A stretch of 64,000 nt of DNA from JACCZX01 sp963801035 (lineage in GTDB: Bacteria; Pseudomonadota; Gammaproteobacteria; Burkholderiales; Burkholderiaceae_F): positions 310,001-374,000 of the forward strand of contig CAWDDF010000009.1 of the NCBI GenBank assembly GCA_963801035.1. The letters run 5' to 3'. The notes under the pieces are model-generated. The model had not been told where the DNA came from, ran no database searches, and worked only from the letters and a program-made list of their open reading frames with translations. The stretch's first letter is position 1. Each line of letters opens with the position of its first letter. Position numbers and translations under genes: made by a program. Positions 18,317 to 27,515 of this stretch are shown here, in pieces.

Positions 18317-19306
18317 ATGAAGAGAGCAACAGGATCCGTGCGTGGATTTTCGCGCCGCCAATTTGTTACCAGTGCCGCCGCAGCGACCGGCGTGTTGTGC
18401 CTACCGTCGCGGGCGCAGGAAAAATTTCCGTCGAAGCCGATCGAGGTCGTCACTCATTCGGGTGCCGGTGGCGGAACGGATATCACCGCGCGCATGATGA
18501 TGGTGCATGCGCCAGGGGTGTTCGGCACGGAACTGGTAGTTGCGAATCGAGTGGGCGGGTCCGGCGCCGCGGCGCTCGCTTATGCGCAGAGCCGTCCGCG
18601 CGACGGCTACACGATCCTGCTCGTGACGCAATCGCATCTGCTGACCATCCTGCAGGGCAAGTCGCCGGTGAAATATGACGAGTTCGTCGCGCTCGCGCGC
18701 GCCACAGCCGATCCACAAGTGCTGATGGTCGGGAAGGGCAGTCCGTTCAAGACGGCACAAGATTTACTCGCGGCTGCAAAGACTCGCAAGCTCAAGGCGG
18801 GAGTGACCCACATCGGTAGCGTGGACCATCTCTCGCTACTGGGCTTCGCACGTAAAGCTGGGTTGCAGGCGCCTACTGCGGTTCCTTTCCGGGGCGGCGG
18901 CGACATCGTGATCAATATCGTCAGCGGCAATCTCGATGTTGGCATGCTCAACTACGCGGAGGCCGAATCGCAACTCAAGGCGGGCGATGCGCGCGCATTG
19001 ATGGTGCTTACTCCGCAGCGCATGAAGATCCTGCCTGACGTGCCCTCGGCGAAGGACCTCGGCATCAACGCCGACTACTCCACAGTGCGTGGGTTCATCA
19101 CGTTGAAAGGTGTTCCCGAAGATCGGCTCAAGATTCTCGAGGACGGGCTGATCAAGGCGATGGGCGGCCAGATGTATACGACCTACATTGAAACTTCAGG
19201 GCAAGCTTCAGACAGCGTTGCCGGGCGTGCGGCATGGCAGGCGCAGCTCGACAGCTTCTACGCGGAAGGCGAAAGCGAGCTAAAAGCGCTGGGCATGACC
19301 AAGTAG
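18317..19306 (+). CDS. tctC: Tripartite tricarboxylate transporter substrate-binding protein
   Basis: Periplasmic binding protein of 329 residues for the tripartite transporter encoded next door. The ATG follows an AAAAAAGGAGACAGCA ribosome site. It carries a twin-arginine-like signal (SRRQFV, Ala-rich core, cleavage near SRAQ), then PSKPIEVVTHSGAGGGTD, VANRVGGSGAAAL and PRDGYTILLVTQ. It deviates from most Bug proteins at the usual VPxxPGG start (VTHSGAGGG). tctB starts 2 bases after its stop, so this is the dedicated receptor of the transporter and the only one of six in this window with cognate membrane genes. Confidence 0.93.
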   Translation: MKRATGSVRGFSRRQFVTSAAAATGVLCLPSRAQEKFPSKPIEVVTHSGAGGGTDITARMMMVHAPGVFGTELVVANRVGGSGAAALAYAQSRPRDGYTILLVTQSHLLTILQGKSPVKYDEFVALARATADPQVLMVGKGSPFKTAQDLLAAAKTRKLKAGVTHIGSVDHLSLLGFARKAGLQAPTAVPFRGGGDIVINIVSGNLDVGMLNYAEAESQLKAGDARALMVLTPQRMKILPDVPSAKDLGINADYSTVRGFITLKGVPEDRLKILEDGLIKAMGGQMYTTYIETSGQASDSVAGRAAWQAQLDSFYAEGESELKALGMTK

Positions 19307-19308
19307 CG

Positions 19309-19764
19309 ATGCGTCGAACGGACGTTGTCGTAGCGGGAGTGGCGCTCTGCGGGTGTGCTGTTGCTTTCTGGCTCACCTACCGCTTCGCCACCATGCCCGC
19401 GGCGATGGTGAGCGGATTGGGCGCTGAGGTTTTCCCGCGCCTGGTCATCGGCGTCATCGCGTTCCTCGCCGTGCTTGCCCTGTTCGGCATCGGCAACCCG
19501 CCGATGGAAACACCCGCTCCGGTTCCGCCAATGGTGTGGATGACGGCTGCGGTCTTGCTTGCGTTCGTTGGCGCCGTGCAATTGGTCGGAATGTGGCCTG
19601 CGGCGATCATCTTCCTGATCGGCCTCGGCCTTCTATGGGGTGAGCGCAGTCTGTGGAAGCTCACTGCAAGCGCGTTGGCGCTTTGCGCTGTCCTCTATGG
19701 CCTGTTCGTGCGTGTCCTCGGAGGAAACTTTCCCAAGGGTTTGATCGCAAACTTTTGGTCCTAA
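19309..19764 (+). CDS. tctB: Tripartite tricarboxylate transporter small membrane subunit
   Basis: Small integral membrane protein of 151 residues with four predicted helices (VVVAGVALCGCAVAFWLTYR; FPRLVIGVIAFLAVLALFGI; VWMTAAVLLAFVGAVQLVGM; WKLTASALALCAVLYGLFVR), the layout of TctB. The start at 19309 lies 2 bases after the tctC stop. TctB accompanies TctA in the inner membrane and is required for the sodium- or proton-driven uptake that TctC feeds. tctA follows after 3 bases. Confidence 0.9.
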   Translation: MRRTDVVVAGVALCGCAVAFWLTYRFATMPAAMVSGLGAEVFPRLVIGVIAFLAVLALFGIGNPPMETPAPVPPMVWMTAAVLLAFVGAVQLVGMWPAAIIFLIGLGLLWGERSLWKLTASALALCAVLYGLFVRVLGGNFPKGLIANFWS

Positions 19765-19767
19765 GGC

Positions 19768-21268
19768 ATGGACGCTTTCTTCGCTGGCCTGGCAGCCGTG
19801 TCTGATCCGCAAATTCTGTTTCTCGTATTTGCGGGCACAGTGCTGGGTATCGTGGTCGGCGCCTTGCCCGGCATAAGCGGCAGCACCACGACCGCGCTCC
19901 TGCTGCCGCTGACCATCACGATGACACCGAACGCGGCGATCGCGTTTCTCGGGTCAATTTATTGCGCTGCTAATTTCGGCGGCTCGATCACGGCGATTCT
20001 GATCAACACCCCGGGTGATCCCTCGGCATCAGCTACTGCGTTCGACGGATATCCGTTGGCCAAGCGTGGAGAGGCAGGTCGCGCACTCGGCATGTCTGCG
20101 GTTGCCAGCGCAATCGGTGGCATCTTCAGCGTCATCGTCCTGATCGTCGCCGCGCCGTTGCTCGCGCGCCTCGCTTACCAGTTTGGCCCGCCCGAATATT
20201 TCGCGCTCGCACTGTTCGGACTGTCGATGGTCGCCGCTGTAGGGTGGCGATTCGCCGGTGAAGAATCTGATGGCCGCCGCCTCCGGCGTGTTACTTGCGA
20301 CGATCGGCCTTGATCTCACCACAGGCGTGGAGCGCTTCACCTTCGGGATCGACGCACTGTCGGACGGTCTGGGTTTCATTCCTGTGCTGGTCGGTCTGTT
20401 CGCGATCGCTGAGTTGCTCGAGCGGGCGGCGCAGCGTGGCGTGGTGCAGGAATACATCAAGCTGCATTCTGTGAAACTTCCGAGCCTGGCCGATTTTCGC
20501 AAAAGCGCGAAGGCGATTAGTTTGTCGAGCGTGATTGGCACCTTTATCGGCGTGCTTCCGGCGCTCGGCGCCACCACCGCGGCGTTGATCTGTTACAACG
20601 AAACGAAGCGTTGGTCGAAGCACAAGGAGGAGTTCGGCAAGGGCGCGATCGAAGGCGTGGCGGGACCGGAGGCGGCTAACAACGCAGCAGTCGGCGGCGC
20701 AATGGTGCCGACGCTTGCTCTCGGCATCCCTGGCAGCACCACGACCGCGATCATTCTCGCCGGTCTGATGGTGCAGGGCGTGCGGCCCGGTCCGCATTTG
20801 TTTAACGAGCAGCCGACGCTGCTTTATGTGGTGTTTGGCTCGATGCTCGTTGCTAACCTGCTGTACCTCGTACTCGGGCTGGGCGTTGCGAAACTGTTCG
20901 CGCGCATTGCGCTGATTCCCGAGGCGTTTTTATGGCCCGCGGTTTTCATTCTCTCGGTTGTTGGCGCCTACGCCCCCAATCAGTCAATGGAGGACGTCGG
21001 CATCATGTTGTTCTTCGGCGTGGTGGGATTTCTCTTTCGCCGTTACGGGTTCTCACCCGCACCGCTGATCATGGGCCTGGTGCTCGGCAAGATGGTGGAA
21101 GAGACGCTGAAACAGTCGTTGCTGATCTTTGACCAGGACTGGCTGCAGTTCTTCACCCGACCCGTCGTGGTCGTGCTGTTCGTCATCACTGTGGTGGGTT
21201 TGCTTGCACCCACTCTTGTTCGTGCCTGGCGGCGACTGGGGCGCGTTCCTGCAAGGAACGGCGTGTGA
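19768..21268 (+). CDS. tctA: Tripartite tricarboxylate transporter large permease, one frameshift near 20243
   Basis: Large transport subunit of about 500 residues with around twelve helices. The first frame gives the family's opening (GIVVGALPGISGSTTTALLL, NFGGSITAILINTPGDPSA) up to FGLSMVAAV; the second resumes with GGDSPVKNLMAAASGVLLAT and carries ALGIPGSTTTAIILAGLMVQG, the second copy of the glycine-rich signature. A missing dinucleotide after GTA at 20243 explains the break. The product is normal in length once joined. The CoA transferase and enoyl-CoA hydratase downstream suggest the imported acid enters a CoA-dependent route. Confidence 0.88.
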
Positions 21269-21303
21269 AGCCGCGACGCCGGTCATTTCGGTAGATTCGA
21301 GTA

Positions 21304-22494
21304 ATGCCGCACATTCCTGCATCGTCAGCCCTTTCGCGTTTCCGTGTTGTCGACATGACGCAGGTTCGTGCGGGCCCGACCGCTGCTCGGCAGCTTGCCG
21401 ACTGGGGCGCCGATGTGATCCAGGTTCAGATGCCGGAACACATGCGCGGCGACGACACGCTCGGTGGACAGGAAGGCTCCGACTACCAGTACACGCACCG
21501 CAACAAGCGCTCGATCACGCTGAACTTGAAGGAGCCAGAAGGCATTGCGGTGCTGAAGGAACTCGTGAAGACGGCCGACGTGCTGCTGGAGAATTTCCGG
21601 CCTGATGTGAAGACGCGTCTCGGCATCGATTACGAGACGCTCTCGGAGATCAACCCGCGGCTCGTTTACGCAAGCATCTCAGGCTTCGGCCAGACCGGAC
21701 CTTATGCAACGCGCCCCGGCTTCGATCAGATCGCGCAGGGCATGGGTGGCCTTATGTCGGTGACTGGGTTGCCCGAGCAAGGCCCGTTGCGCGTCGGCGT
21801 TCCAATAGCGGATCTGTGCGGCGGAATTTTTGCGGCGTATGGTGTGACTGTCGCACTTCTCGAGCGTGAGCATTCGGGCAAGGGCCAATGGCTGCACACT
21901 TCGCTGCTCGAAGCGATGATCTACATGATGGATTTCCAGACGTCGCGCTGGACGATCGACGGAGAAATCCCCGGGCAGGCGGGGAACTTCCACCCCACCA
22001 GCATTCCGACCGGCGTATACAAGACAAGTGACGGTCACATCAACATCGCTGTTTTCGGCGGAAAGATCTGGGAACGCTTCGCCGAGGCGATGGGTGCGCC
22101 CGAGTGGATCACCGACGAGCGTTCAAAGACCAAGACCAACCGCTCCGTACATCGAGCGTGGCTCAATGCCGAGATCGAGAAGCGCCTGATGCGCAACACC
22201 AGCGACTACTGGATCGCAACGCTCAATGAGGCGGGCGTCGCCTGCGGGCGTATCAACAACCTGAAGGAAGTGTTCGAGGAACCGCAGGTGCGGCACCTCG
22301 GAATTCTGAAAAAGATAACTTCAAAGCATCTTGGCGAGCAGACGCTGATGGGTCAGCCTGTGACGTTGACTCGAACACCCTCGACGATCGCGCGCGCCGC
22401 GCCAAAGCGTGGCGAACACTCGGAAGAAATTCTCTCCGAGATCGGTTACGACGCCGCCGCCATTTCACGCATGAAAGCCGCAGGAGTTTATTGA
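21304..22494 (+). CDS. CaiB/BaiF family CoA transferase
   Basis: Family III CoA transferase of 396 residues, which moves CoA between carboxylic acids through an aspartyl-CoA intermediate. Seen are the N-terminal FRVVDMTQVRAGPTAARQLA, the RNKRSITLNLKEPEG segment, LLENFRPDVKTRLGIDYETL, SGFGQTGPYATRPGFDQIAQ and the catalytic-Asp region VPIADLCGGIFAAYGV. It starts 35 bases after tctA and ends 1 base before the enoyl-CoA hydratase, forming a tctCBA-CoA transferase-hydratase operon that likely imports, activates and hydrates one acid. Confidence 0.93.
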   Translation: MPHIPASSALSRFRVVDMTQVRAGPTAARQLADWGADVIQVQMPEHMRGDDTLGGQEGSDYQYTHRNKRSITLNLKEPEGIAVLKELVKTADVLLENFRPDVKTRLGIDYETLSEINPRLVYASISGFGQTGPYATRPGFDQIAQGMGGLMSVTGLPEQGPLRVGVPIADLCGGIFAAYGVTVALLEREHSGKGQWLHTSLLEAMIYMMDFQTSRWTIDGEIPGQAGNFHPTSIPTGVYKTSDGHINIAVFGGKIWERFAEAMGAPEWITDERSKTKTNRSVHRAWLNAEIEKRLMRNTSDYWIATLNEAGVACGRINNLKEVFEEPQVRHLGILKKITSKHLGEQTLMGQPVTLTRTPSTIARAAPKRGEHSEEILSEIGYDAAAISRMKAAGVY

Positions 22495-22495
22495 T

Positions 22496-23308
22496 ATGGA
22501 CGATAAGTACTTCGCTTCTCCCTCCACCGATCGCGTAAAGACGCGGCTTGACGGCCAGGTGCTGCACATTCGGTTCAACAATCCCGCCAAGCACAACGCG
22601 CTGTCGCTCGACATGTGGGAAGCAGTCCCGACCCTTCTCGAGAACGCCGAGAAGGACGATAACGTGCGTGTCGTCGTGTTCTCGGGAGAGGGTGATAAGG
22701 CGTTTGTCTCTGGCGCCGACATTTCGCAGTTCGAGGACCTGCGTGCACAGAAGGAAGCAGTGAAGCGCTACGAGCAGCTGGCCGAGGCCGCCCTGCAGGG
22801 CATTTATGAATTCTCGAAGCCGACTATTGCTTGCATTCGTGGTTACTGCATTGGCGGCGGTGTGAACGTTGCGATCAGCTGCGATATTCGCGTGGCGTCT
22901 TCCGACTCCGTCTTCTCGATACCTGCCACGCGCCTCGGACTCGGATATCGCTTCTCCGCGATGAAGAACCTCACGCAGCTTGTCGGACCCGGCTACGCGA
23001 AGGATATTTTCTTCACTGGACGCAGGCTCGATGCTGCCGAGGCGCTGCGCATCGGGCTCGTCAATCGCATCGCAGAGTCTGCGGGCTTGGACGCGCTGCT
23101 CGCCGAATACACGACGGCGATCGCCACCGGCGCGCCGCTGACCATTAAAGCGGGCAAGCGGATCATCCAAGAAGTGTTAAAGCTCCCTGCCGACTTCGAC
23201 GCCGAGATGTGCCGGCGGCTGATCCTCGACTGCTTCGAGAGCGACGACTACGCCGAGGGCCGCAAGGCTTTCATGGAAAAGCGCAAGGCGGTGTTCAAGG
23301 GCAGATGA
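22496..23308 (+). CDS. Enoyl-CoA hydratase/isomerase family protein
   Basis: Crotonase-fold protein of 270 residues. The oxyanion-hole segments are GDKAFVSGADISQFEDL and GYCIGGGVNVAISCDIRVAS; SIPATRLGLGYRF is where hydratases carry a catalytic Glu, and no clear second Glu is visible there, so an isomerase, hydrolase or lyase activity is possible. It starts 1 base after the CoA transferase stop and ends the operon. Confidence 0.9.
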   Translation: MDDKYFASPSTDRVKTRLDGQVLHIRFNNPAKHNALSLDMWEAVPTLLENAEKDDNVRVVVFSGEGDKAFVSGADISQFEDLRAQKEAVKRYEQLAEAALQGIYEFSKPTIACIRGYCIGGGVNVAISCDIRVASSDSVFSIPATRLGLGYRFSAMKNLTQLVGPGYAKDIFFTGRRLDAAEALRIGLVNRIAESAGLDALLAEYTTAIATGAPLTIKAGKRIIQEVLKLPADFDAEMCRRLILDCFESDDYAEGRKAFMEKRKAVFKGR

Positions 23309-23374
23309 GGAGCTGCCCTCGAACAGGCGGTATCGCGTTGTAAATTGCTGGGCACGGTAGTTAAAGTTTTACGT

Positions 23375-24424
23375 TTAGTCATTAGCCGCCACCAGTTTCT
23401 CCAACGGCTCGCCGCGAGACCAGCGTCCCAGATTCTCCAAAAACAGGCGCGCGACACGCTGCTCGTTGCCGTCGGAAAATCCGGCGCTGTGAGGTGTGAC
23501 GATCACATTGGAAAGCGTCCACAGCGGGGAGTGGGATGGCAGCGGCTCGCGCGCGAAGACATCGAGGTACGCGCCGGCGAGAGCGCCGCTGCTAAGCGCG
23601 GCAATCAGTGCGTCCTCGTCCACAACGTCACCGCGAGCAACGTTGACGACGTGTGCCCGTACCGGCAGACGGGCGAGTGTCGCCTCGTTGACAAGGAAGC
23701 GCGTTTCCGAGGTGAGCGGGCAGCAGAGCACGAGCCAGTCCGCTTGCGGCAGCAGTTGATGCAGGTCTCCGTACTGCACCGTTGGCATTTCTGCACCCGC
23801 CGACACTGGCGACCGCCGAGCCACAGCGACTCGTACGCCAAGCGCCTGCAGTAGTGCACCGATCCGCTGCCCGATCGGGCCCCAGCCAACGACAACCGCC
23901 GACTGTCCTTCCAAGTCACGCGGAACGCCGGACGCGAACAGCGGCGCCCAGCGGCGCTCACGCTGCGCCTCGAGCAACAATGGAAGATGTCGGGCCAGTG
24001 CGAGAATCCCCGTCAACGCGCTGAGTGCCACGACGGGGGCATTCGCGCCGGAAGAGGTGGTGACCTGGACGCCGCGTTCGCGCAACGTCACGTAGACAGG
24101 CCGGTCCGCTCCAGCCGAATGCACGTGCACCCATTTGAGGCTAGGCGCCGCGAGTAGCGCGTCGTAGAACACCTGCGTTGCTGGCTGCACCTCGTGTTTG
24201 GTGGACAGACCGGTGACGTCGCGTGAAATGAAGGCAACGTCGAAGTCCGTTTCGTTGTCTCCCGGTGCGACAGGGATCCACGACGCACCACCCAGCGCCT
24301 CACTCACGCGCGCAGAGAGCTCGCGCGCCGTCGAAGATGAGAGCAGCAGACGCAAAGGCTTCGCGTCGTTGCCCGCGCTCGTTACTCGGCGGTCGCCTTC
24401 GAGTCTCGCACGATGACCTTCCAC
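23375..24424 (-). CDS. D-2-hydroxyacid dehydrogenase (NAD(P)-dependent)
   Basis: About 349 residues of the D-isomer-specific 2-hydroxyacid dehydrogenase family, which interconverts 2-keto acids and D-2-hydroxyacids. Nucleotide-binding motif VVVGWGPIGQRIGALLQALG, catalytic Arg in VVNVARGDVVDEDAL, Glu in FAREPLP and His in VIVTPHSAG are all seen. The start is uncertain: GTG 24424 lies within the end of the upstream Bug gene, overlapping by 43 bases; a downstream TTG is an alternative. It is the last gene of a minus-strand set with a Bug protein and an aldolase. Confidence 0.88.
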   Translation of the reverse strand: MEGHRARLEGDRRVTSAGNDAKPLRLLLSSSTARELSARVSEALGGASWIPVAPGDNETDFDVAFISRDVTGLSTKHEVQPATQVFYDALLAAPSLKWVHVHSAGADRPVYVTLRERGVQVTTSSGANAPVVALSALTGILALARHLPLLLEAQRERRWAPLFASGVPRDLEGQSAVVVGWGPIGQRIGALLQALGVRVAVARRSPVSAGAEMPTVQYGDLHQLLPQADWLVLCCPLTSETRFLVNEATLARLPVRAHVVNVARGDVVDEDALIAALSSGALAGAYLDVFAREPLPSHSPLWTLSNVIVTPHSAGFSDGNEQRVARLFLENLGRWSRGEPLEKLVAAND

Positions 24425-25371
24425 TTCTCGTACTCCTTCTGCACGAACTGGGCGAACTGATCGGGCGTGCCGCCGGCGGGATCGGCGCCTTCGCGGATCA
24501 TCTGCGCTTCAAGTGCGGGCAGCACTTCGTTGACGGCCTTGTTTAACTCGGCGATTACATTTGGCGGTGTGCCCTTCGGAGCGAAGAAACCGAACCAAGA
24601 GCCGGCCTCAAAGCCGGGAAAGGTCTTTTCCGAAACGGTGGGAACGTCTGGCAGCGCACGCGAGCGCTGAACGCTGGTGACGGCCAGCGCGCGCAACTTG
24701 CCGACATGAATGTGCTGGATGACGGATGGAATCGTTGCAAACATGAACTGCACGCGACCTGTCAGCAAATCGTTGAGCGCGTCGGCGCCCTTGTACGGCA
24801 CGTGAACCGTTTCGGCGCTTGTGCGCTGGGTCAGCATGAAACCGGAAAGGTGCGACGAGGTGCCGATGCCCGTAGATCCGTAGTTCAGCTTGCCCGGGTT
24901 GGCCTTCATGTATGCGATGAATTCCTCCAGTGTGTTAGCCGGTACTGAGGGGTGCACCACGAGGACGTTCGGGACATCGGCGATCTTCACGATCGGGACG
25001 AGGTCCACCAAGGGATTGATGTTCAGCTTCTTGTACAGCGATGGGTTGACTGCGATTGGCCCGACCGAGTTAACGATCAGCGTGTAGCCGTCCGGAGTCG
25101 CACGAGCAGCGAGTTCGGTACCGATGTTCCCGCCACCGCCTGGCTTGTTATCGACGACGAACTGCTGCTTGAGCCGTTCGGACAGCTTTTGGCTCACAGC
25201 GCGCGTGAGAATGTCAGTCGTTCCGCCGGCGGTGAAGGCAACCAGTACGCGGACCGGACGATTCGGATAGTCACTCGTCTGGGCGAAGGCCGTAGTTCCC
25301 GCGACCGCGATGCAGGATGAAGCCATTGCTACAAGCGTGCGATGGCGCATGTTGTGACCAGGTAAGTTCAT
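24382..25371 (-). CDS. Bug/TctC substrate-binding protein
   Basis: Periplasmic binding protein of 329 residues. The start at 25371 is picked because GGAGACAAGAAA precedes it and a signal peptide ending near AFAQ follows. Motifs: PNRPVRVLVAFTAGGTTD, VDNKPGGGGNIGTE, TPDGYTLIVNS, NYGSTGIGTSSHLSGF. It lies between a class II aldolase gene upstream (28 bases) and the 2-hydroxyacid dehydrogenase downstream (overlapping), so the three are probably one operon for uptake and conversion of a hydroxy- or keto-acid. Confidence 0.92.
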   Translation of the reverse strand: MNLPGHNMRHRTLVAMASSCIAVAGTTAFAQTSDYPNRPVRVLVAFTAGGTTDILTRAVSQKLSERLKQQFVVDNKPGGGGNIGTELAARATPDGYTLIVNSVGPIAVNPSLYKKLNINPLVDLVPIVKIADVPNVLVVHPSVPANTLEEFIAYMKANPGKLNYGSTGIGTSSHLSGFMLTQRTSAETVHVPYKGADALNDLLTGRVQFMFATIPSVIQHIHVGKLRALAVTSVQRSRALPDVPTVSEKTFPGFEAGSWFGFFAPKGTPPNVIAELNKAVNEVLPALEAQMIREGADPAGGTPDQFAQFVQKEYEKWKVIVRDSKATAE

Positions 25372-25399
25372 TTTCTTGTCTCCGTAGAGTGAATCGGTA

Positions 25400-26182
25400 T
25401 TAGTCGCGATAACTCGGATCAATGCGGTCGAGCTTGCGCAGCAGGGCAGCCCACTCCATCAGGCCATACGGACGTCGCGTACCGGGCTGATAGTTGTTCC
25501 ACGTCTCCTCCAGCACCCTCTGCGGCACTTCGTGCAGCTTCGTGTTGCACGACATGGCCGCAATCTGCGAGCGGCAAGCGAGTTCCAAACGATGCGTCCA
25601 GTTGAACGCTTCGCCCGCGGTGCGGCCGACAACGAGGGCGCCGTGGTTGCGCAGGACCAAGGCTTCGCTGCTGCCGAGGTCGCGGACAAGTGTCTTCTTC
25701 TCGGCGTCATTCAGCGCCACTCCCTCGTATTCGTGATATCCAATCTTAAGAAAGCGCATCGCGGTCTGCGTGATCGGCAGCAGACCGCAGTCGAGCGATG
25801 AAACCGCCATCGAGGCCCAACTGTGAGTGTGGATCACGCAGCCCACTTCTGGACGCGCCTCGTGCACTGCGCTGTGGATCACGTAGCCGGCTTTGTTTAC
25901 TCCGTAGTTGAGCGCTCCGAAGTCCGGTTGCGACAGGATGTTGCCGGCGAGGTCCAATTTGATCAGGCACGATGCAGTGATCTCCTCGTACATCATCCCG
26001 TACGGGTTGATGAGAAAGGCTTCCTCCCCCGGCACTCGCACAGAGATGTGGTTAGCCATCATGTCCGACATGCCGTAGAGGTCGACCAGCCGGTAGCACG
26101 CGGCCAGGTCGATACGAGCCTGCCATTCTTCGGAAGAACATCGGTCCTTCATCGAGGGAACCTGAAGCACGCCGTCACGCAT
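25400..26182 (-). CDS. Class II aldolase/adducin family protein
   Basis: Protein of 260 residues with the class II aldolase/adducin head domain, zinc-dependent aldolases or decarboxylases acting on phosphorylated or acidic sugars. Start ATG 26182 has AGGAC upstream and is preferred to GTG 26203. The zinc-binding motif HTHSWASMAVSS and the later RNHGALVVG His are present, as are SVRVPGEEAFLINPYGMMYE. Members next to Bug proteins and 2-hydroxyacid dehydrogenases are common in betaproteobacteria, but the substrate is not known. Confidence 0.9.
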   Translation of the reverse strand: MRDGVLQVPSMKDRCSSEEWQARIDLAACYRLVDLYGMSDMMANHISVRVPGEEAFLINPYGMMYEEITASCLIKLDLAGNILSQPDFGALNYGVNKAGYVIHSAVHEARPEVGCVIHTHSWASMAVSSLDCGLLPITQTAMRFLKIGYHEYEGVALNDAEKKTLVRDLGSSEALVLRNHGALVVGRTAGEAFNWTHRLELACRSQIAAMSCNTKLHEVPQRVLEETWNNYQPGTRRPYGLMEWAALLRKLDRIDPSYRD

Positions 26183-26506
26183 TCGAATTGTCCTGTCTGT
26201 CACTCGGTTTCCAACTGCAATCCATTCAGGGTCTATTTTGCAAGGTCATCAGACATTGCGTCACACTTGCACGCCCTCTTGCGTGTACCTGACCATGTTA
26301 TCGCCCGTGACGCAGTCCGCTGCCCCTAAGCCCGATGTGGCATCCACCACTGGCATGCGCATCGCCATCCTCGATGGGTGAAGCCGAACTGCACGGCGTT
26401 GCGCAAGCGCGAACCGGCGATATGCGCAGCAAGGGAAACACGGCGAGCTTCACGCAGGCGGTGATGAGACAGTTGGATGTCTGAGGCCGCCGGTAGAAAG
26501 ACAGGA
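26183..26506. promoter_or_regulatory. Divergent intergenic region between aldolase operon and MDR/Bug operon
   Basis: About 320 bases separating two divergent transcription units, so promoters for both must lie here. I could not identify convincing -35/-10 boxes or an operator. The right half (about 26326-26475) reads open on the minus strand and looks coding-like (REARRVSLAAHIAGSRLRNA), perhaps a gene remnant, but I recognise no family. Confidence 0.35.
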
Positions 26507-27493
26507 ATGAAGTCGTACTGGATGCAGATGACCGACACGGATACCGTGCTCGAACTGCGCGACAGTCTTGTGCCTGAGCCCGGTCCGCGGCAGTTGCTGG
26601 TGCGCATGCGCGCCGCCGGACTGAATCGGGGCGAATTCCTGTTGGGACATGGCCTGCACGGCAAGCCCGGAACCTGGAAGGCGATCGGCGGTGAAGGTGC
26701 GGGTGAAGTCGTAAAAGTGGGCACAGACGTCACTGGCTTCCGGCTCGGAGATCGCGTCATGGGCCGTTGCACCGGCGCATTTTCAGAGTACGCGCTGATG
26801 GAGGCCGCGGAGGCGATGACGGTGCCGCCAGGACTTTCGTTGGAAGAAGCGGCGAGTATTCCGCTCACCTTTCTGGTTGCGTATGACATGCTGGTGCTGC
26901 AAGGCCAGCTAAAGCCCGGTGAATGGCTGCTGATCAACGGCGTGTCCTCCGGCGTCGGCGTGGCCTCGCTGCAACTCGGCAAGACACTGGAGGCGCGGGT
27001 GATTGGAACATCGGGGTCTGCCGATAAGCTCGCAGCGCTCAAGCCGCTCGGTCTTGACATCACGCTGTGTACTCGCAAGCCGGACTTTGCCGGCGCGGTC
27101 ATGGAGGCGACGAGCCAACACGGCGCCGACCTGATCGTCAACACCGTCGGAGGCTCGGTATTCGCGGAGAACATTCGCGCGCTCGCTTTCGAGGGGCGGC
27201 TCGCCACGGTGGGCTATGTCGACGGCATCGTGTCTGCAGAGATTGACCTCGCGGCGTTGCATGCGAAGCGGCTGACACTGTTCGGCGTGTCGAACAAGCT
27301 GCGCACCAAGGAGCAGCGCGCAGCTGCCGTACCGCGCTTCGTCGCGGAGGTGATGCCGCATTTTGCGAGCGGGCGCATCAGGCCGCAGATCGATCAGGTG
27401 ATGGACTTCGAGCGACTGGCGGACGCCAAGGCGCGCATGGAGGCCGGCGCGCATGTGGGGAAAATCATTCTGCGCATGCCGGTTGCATCCTGA
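26507..27493 (+). CDS. MDR-family NADPH:quinone oxidoreductase-like dehydrogenase
   Basis: Zinc-independent medium-chain dehydrogenase/reductase of 328 residues. The start MKSYWMQMTD at 26507 matches where homologues begin; ATG 26477 is an alternative with ten more residues. Segments: LLVRMRAAGLNRGEFLLGHG, VMGRCTGAFSEYALMEAAEA, the nucleotide-binding LLINGVSSGVGVASLQLGKT and IGTSGSADK. Such enzymes reduce quinones or enoyl groups with NADPH. A Bug protein gene follows after 22 bases. Confidence 0.88.
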   Translation: MKSYWMQMTDTDTVLELRDSLVPEPGPRQLLVRMRAAGLNRGEFLLGHGLHGKPGTWKAIGGEGAGEVVKVGTDVTGFRLGDRVMGRCTGAFSEYALMEAAEAMTVPPGLSLEEAASIPLTFLVAYDMLVLQGQLKPGEWLLINGVSSGVGVASLQLGKTLEARVIGTSGSADKLAALKPLGLDITLCTRKPDFAGAVMEATSQHGADLIVNTVGGSVFAENIRALAFEGRLATVGYVDGIVSAEIDLAALHAKRLTLFGVSNKLRTKEQRAAAVPRFVAEVMPHFASGRIRPQIDQVMDFERLADAKARMEAGAHVGKIILRMPVAS

Positions 27494-27515
27494 CACTTCA
27501 ATCATGGAGACACTG

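Noticed and set aside
22253..23170. 305-codon minus-strand open frame across the CoA transferase/hydratase junction
   Set aside because: Crosses two well-supported genes in antisense and shows no recognisable product.
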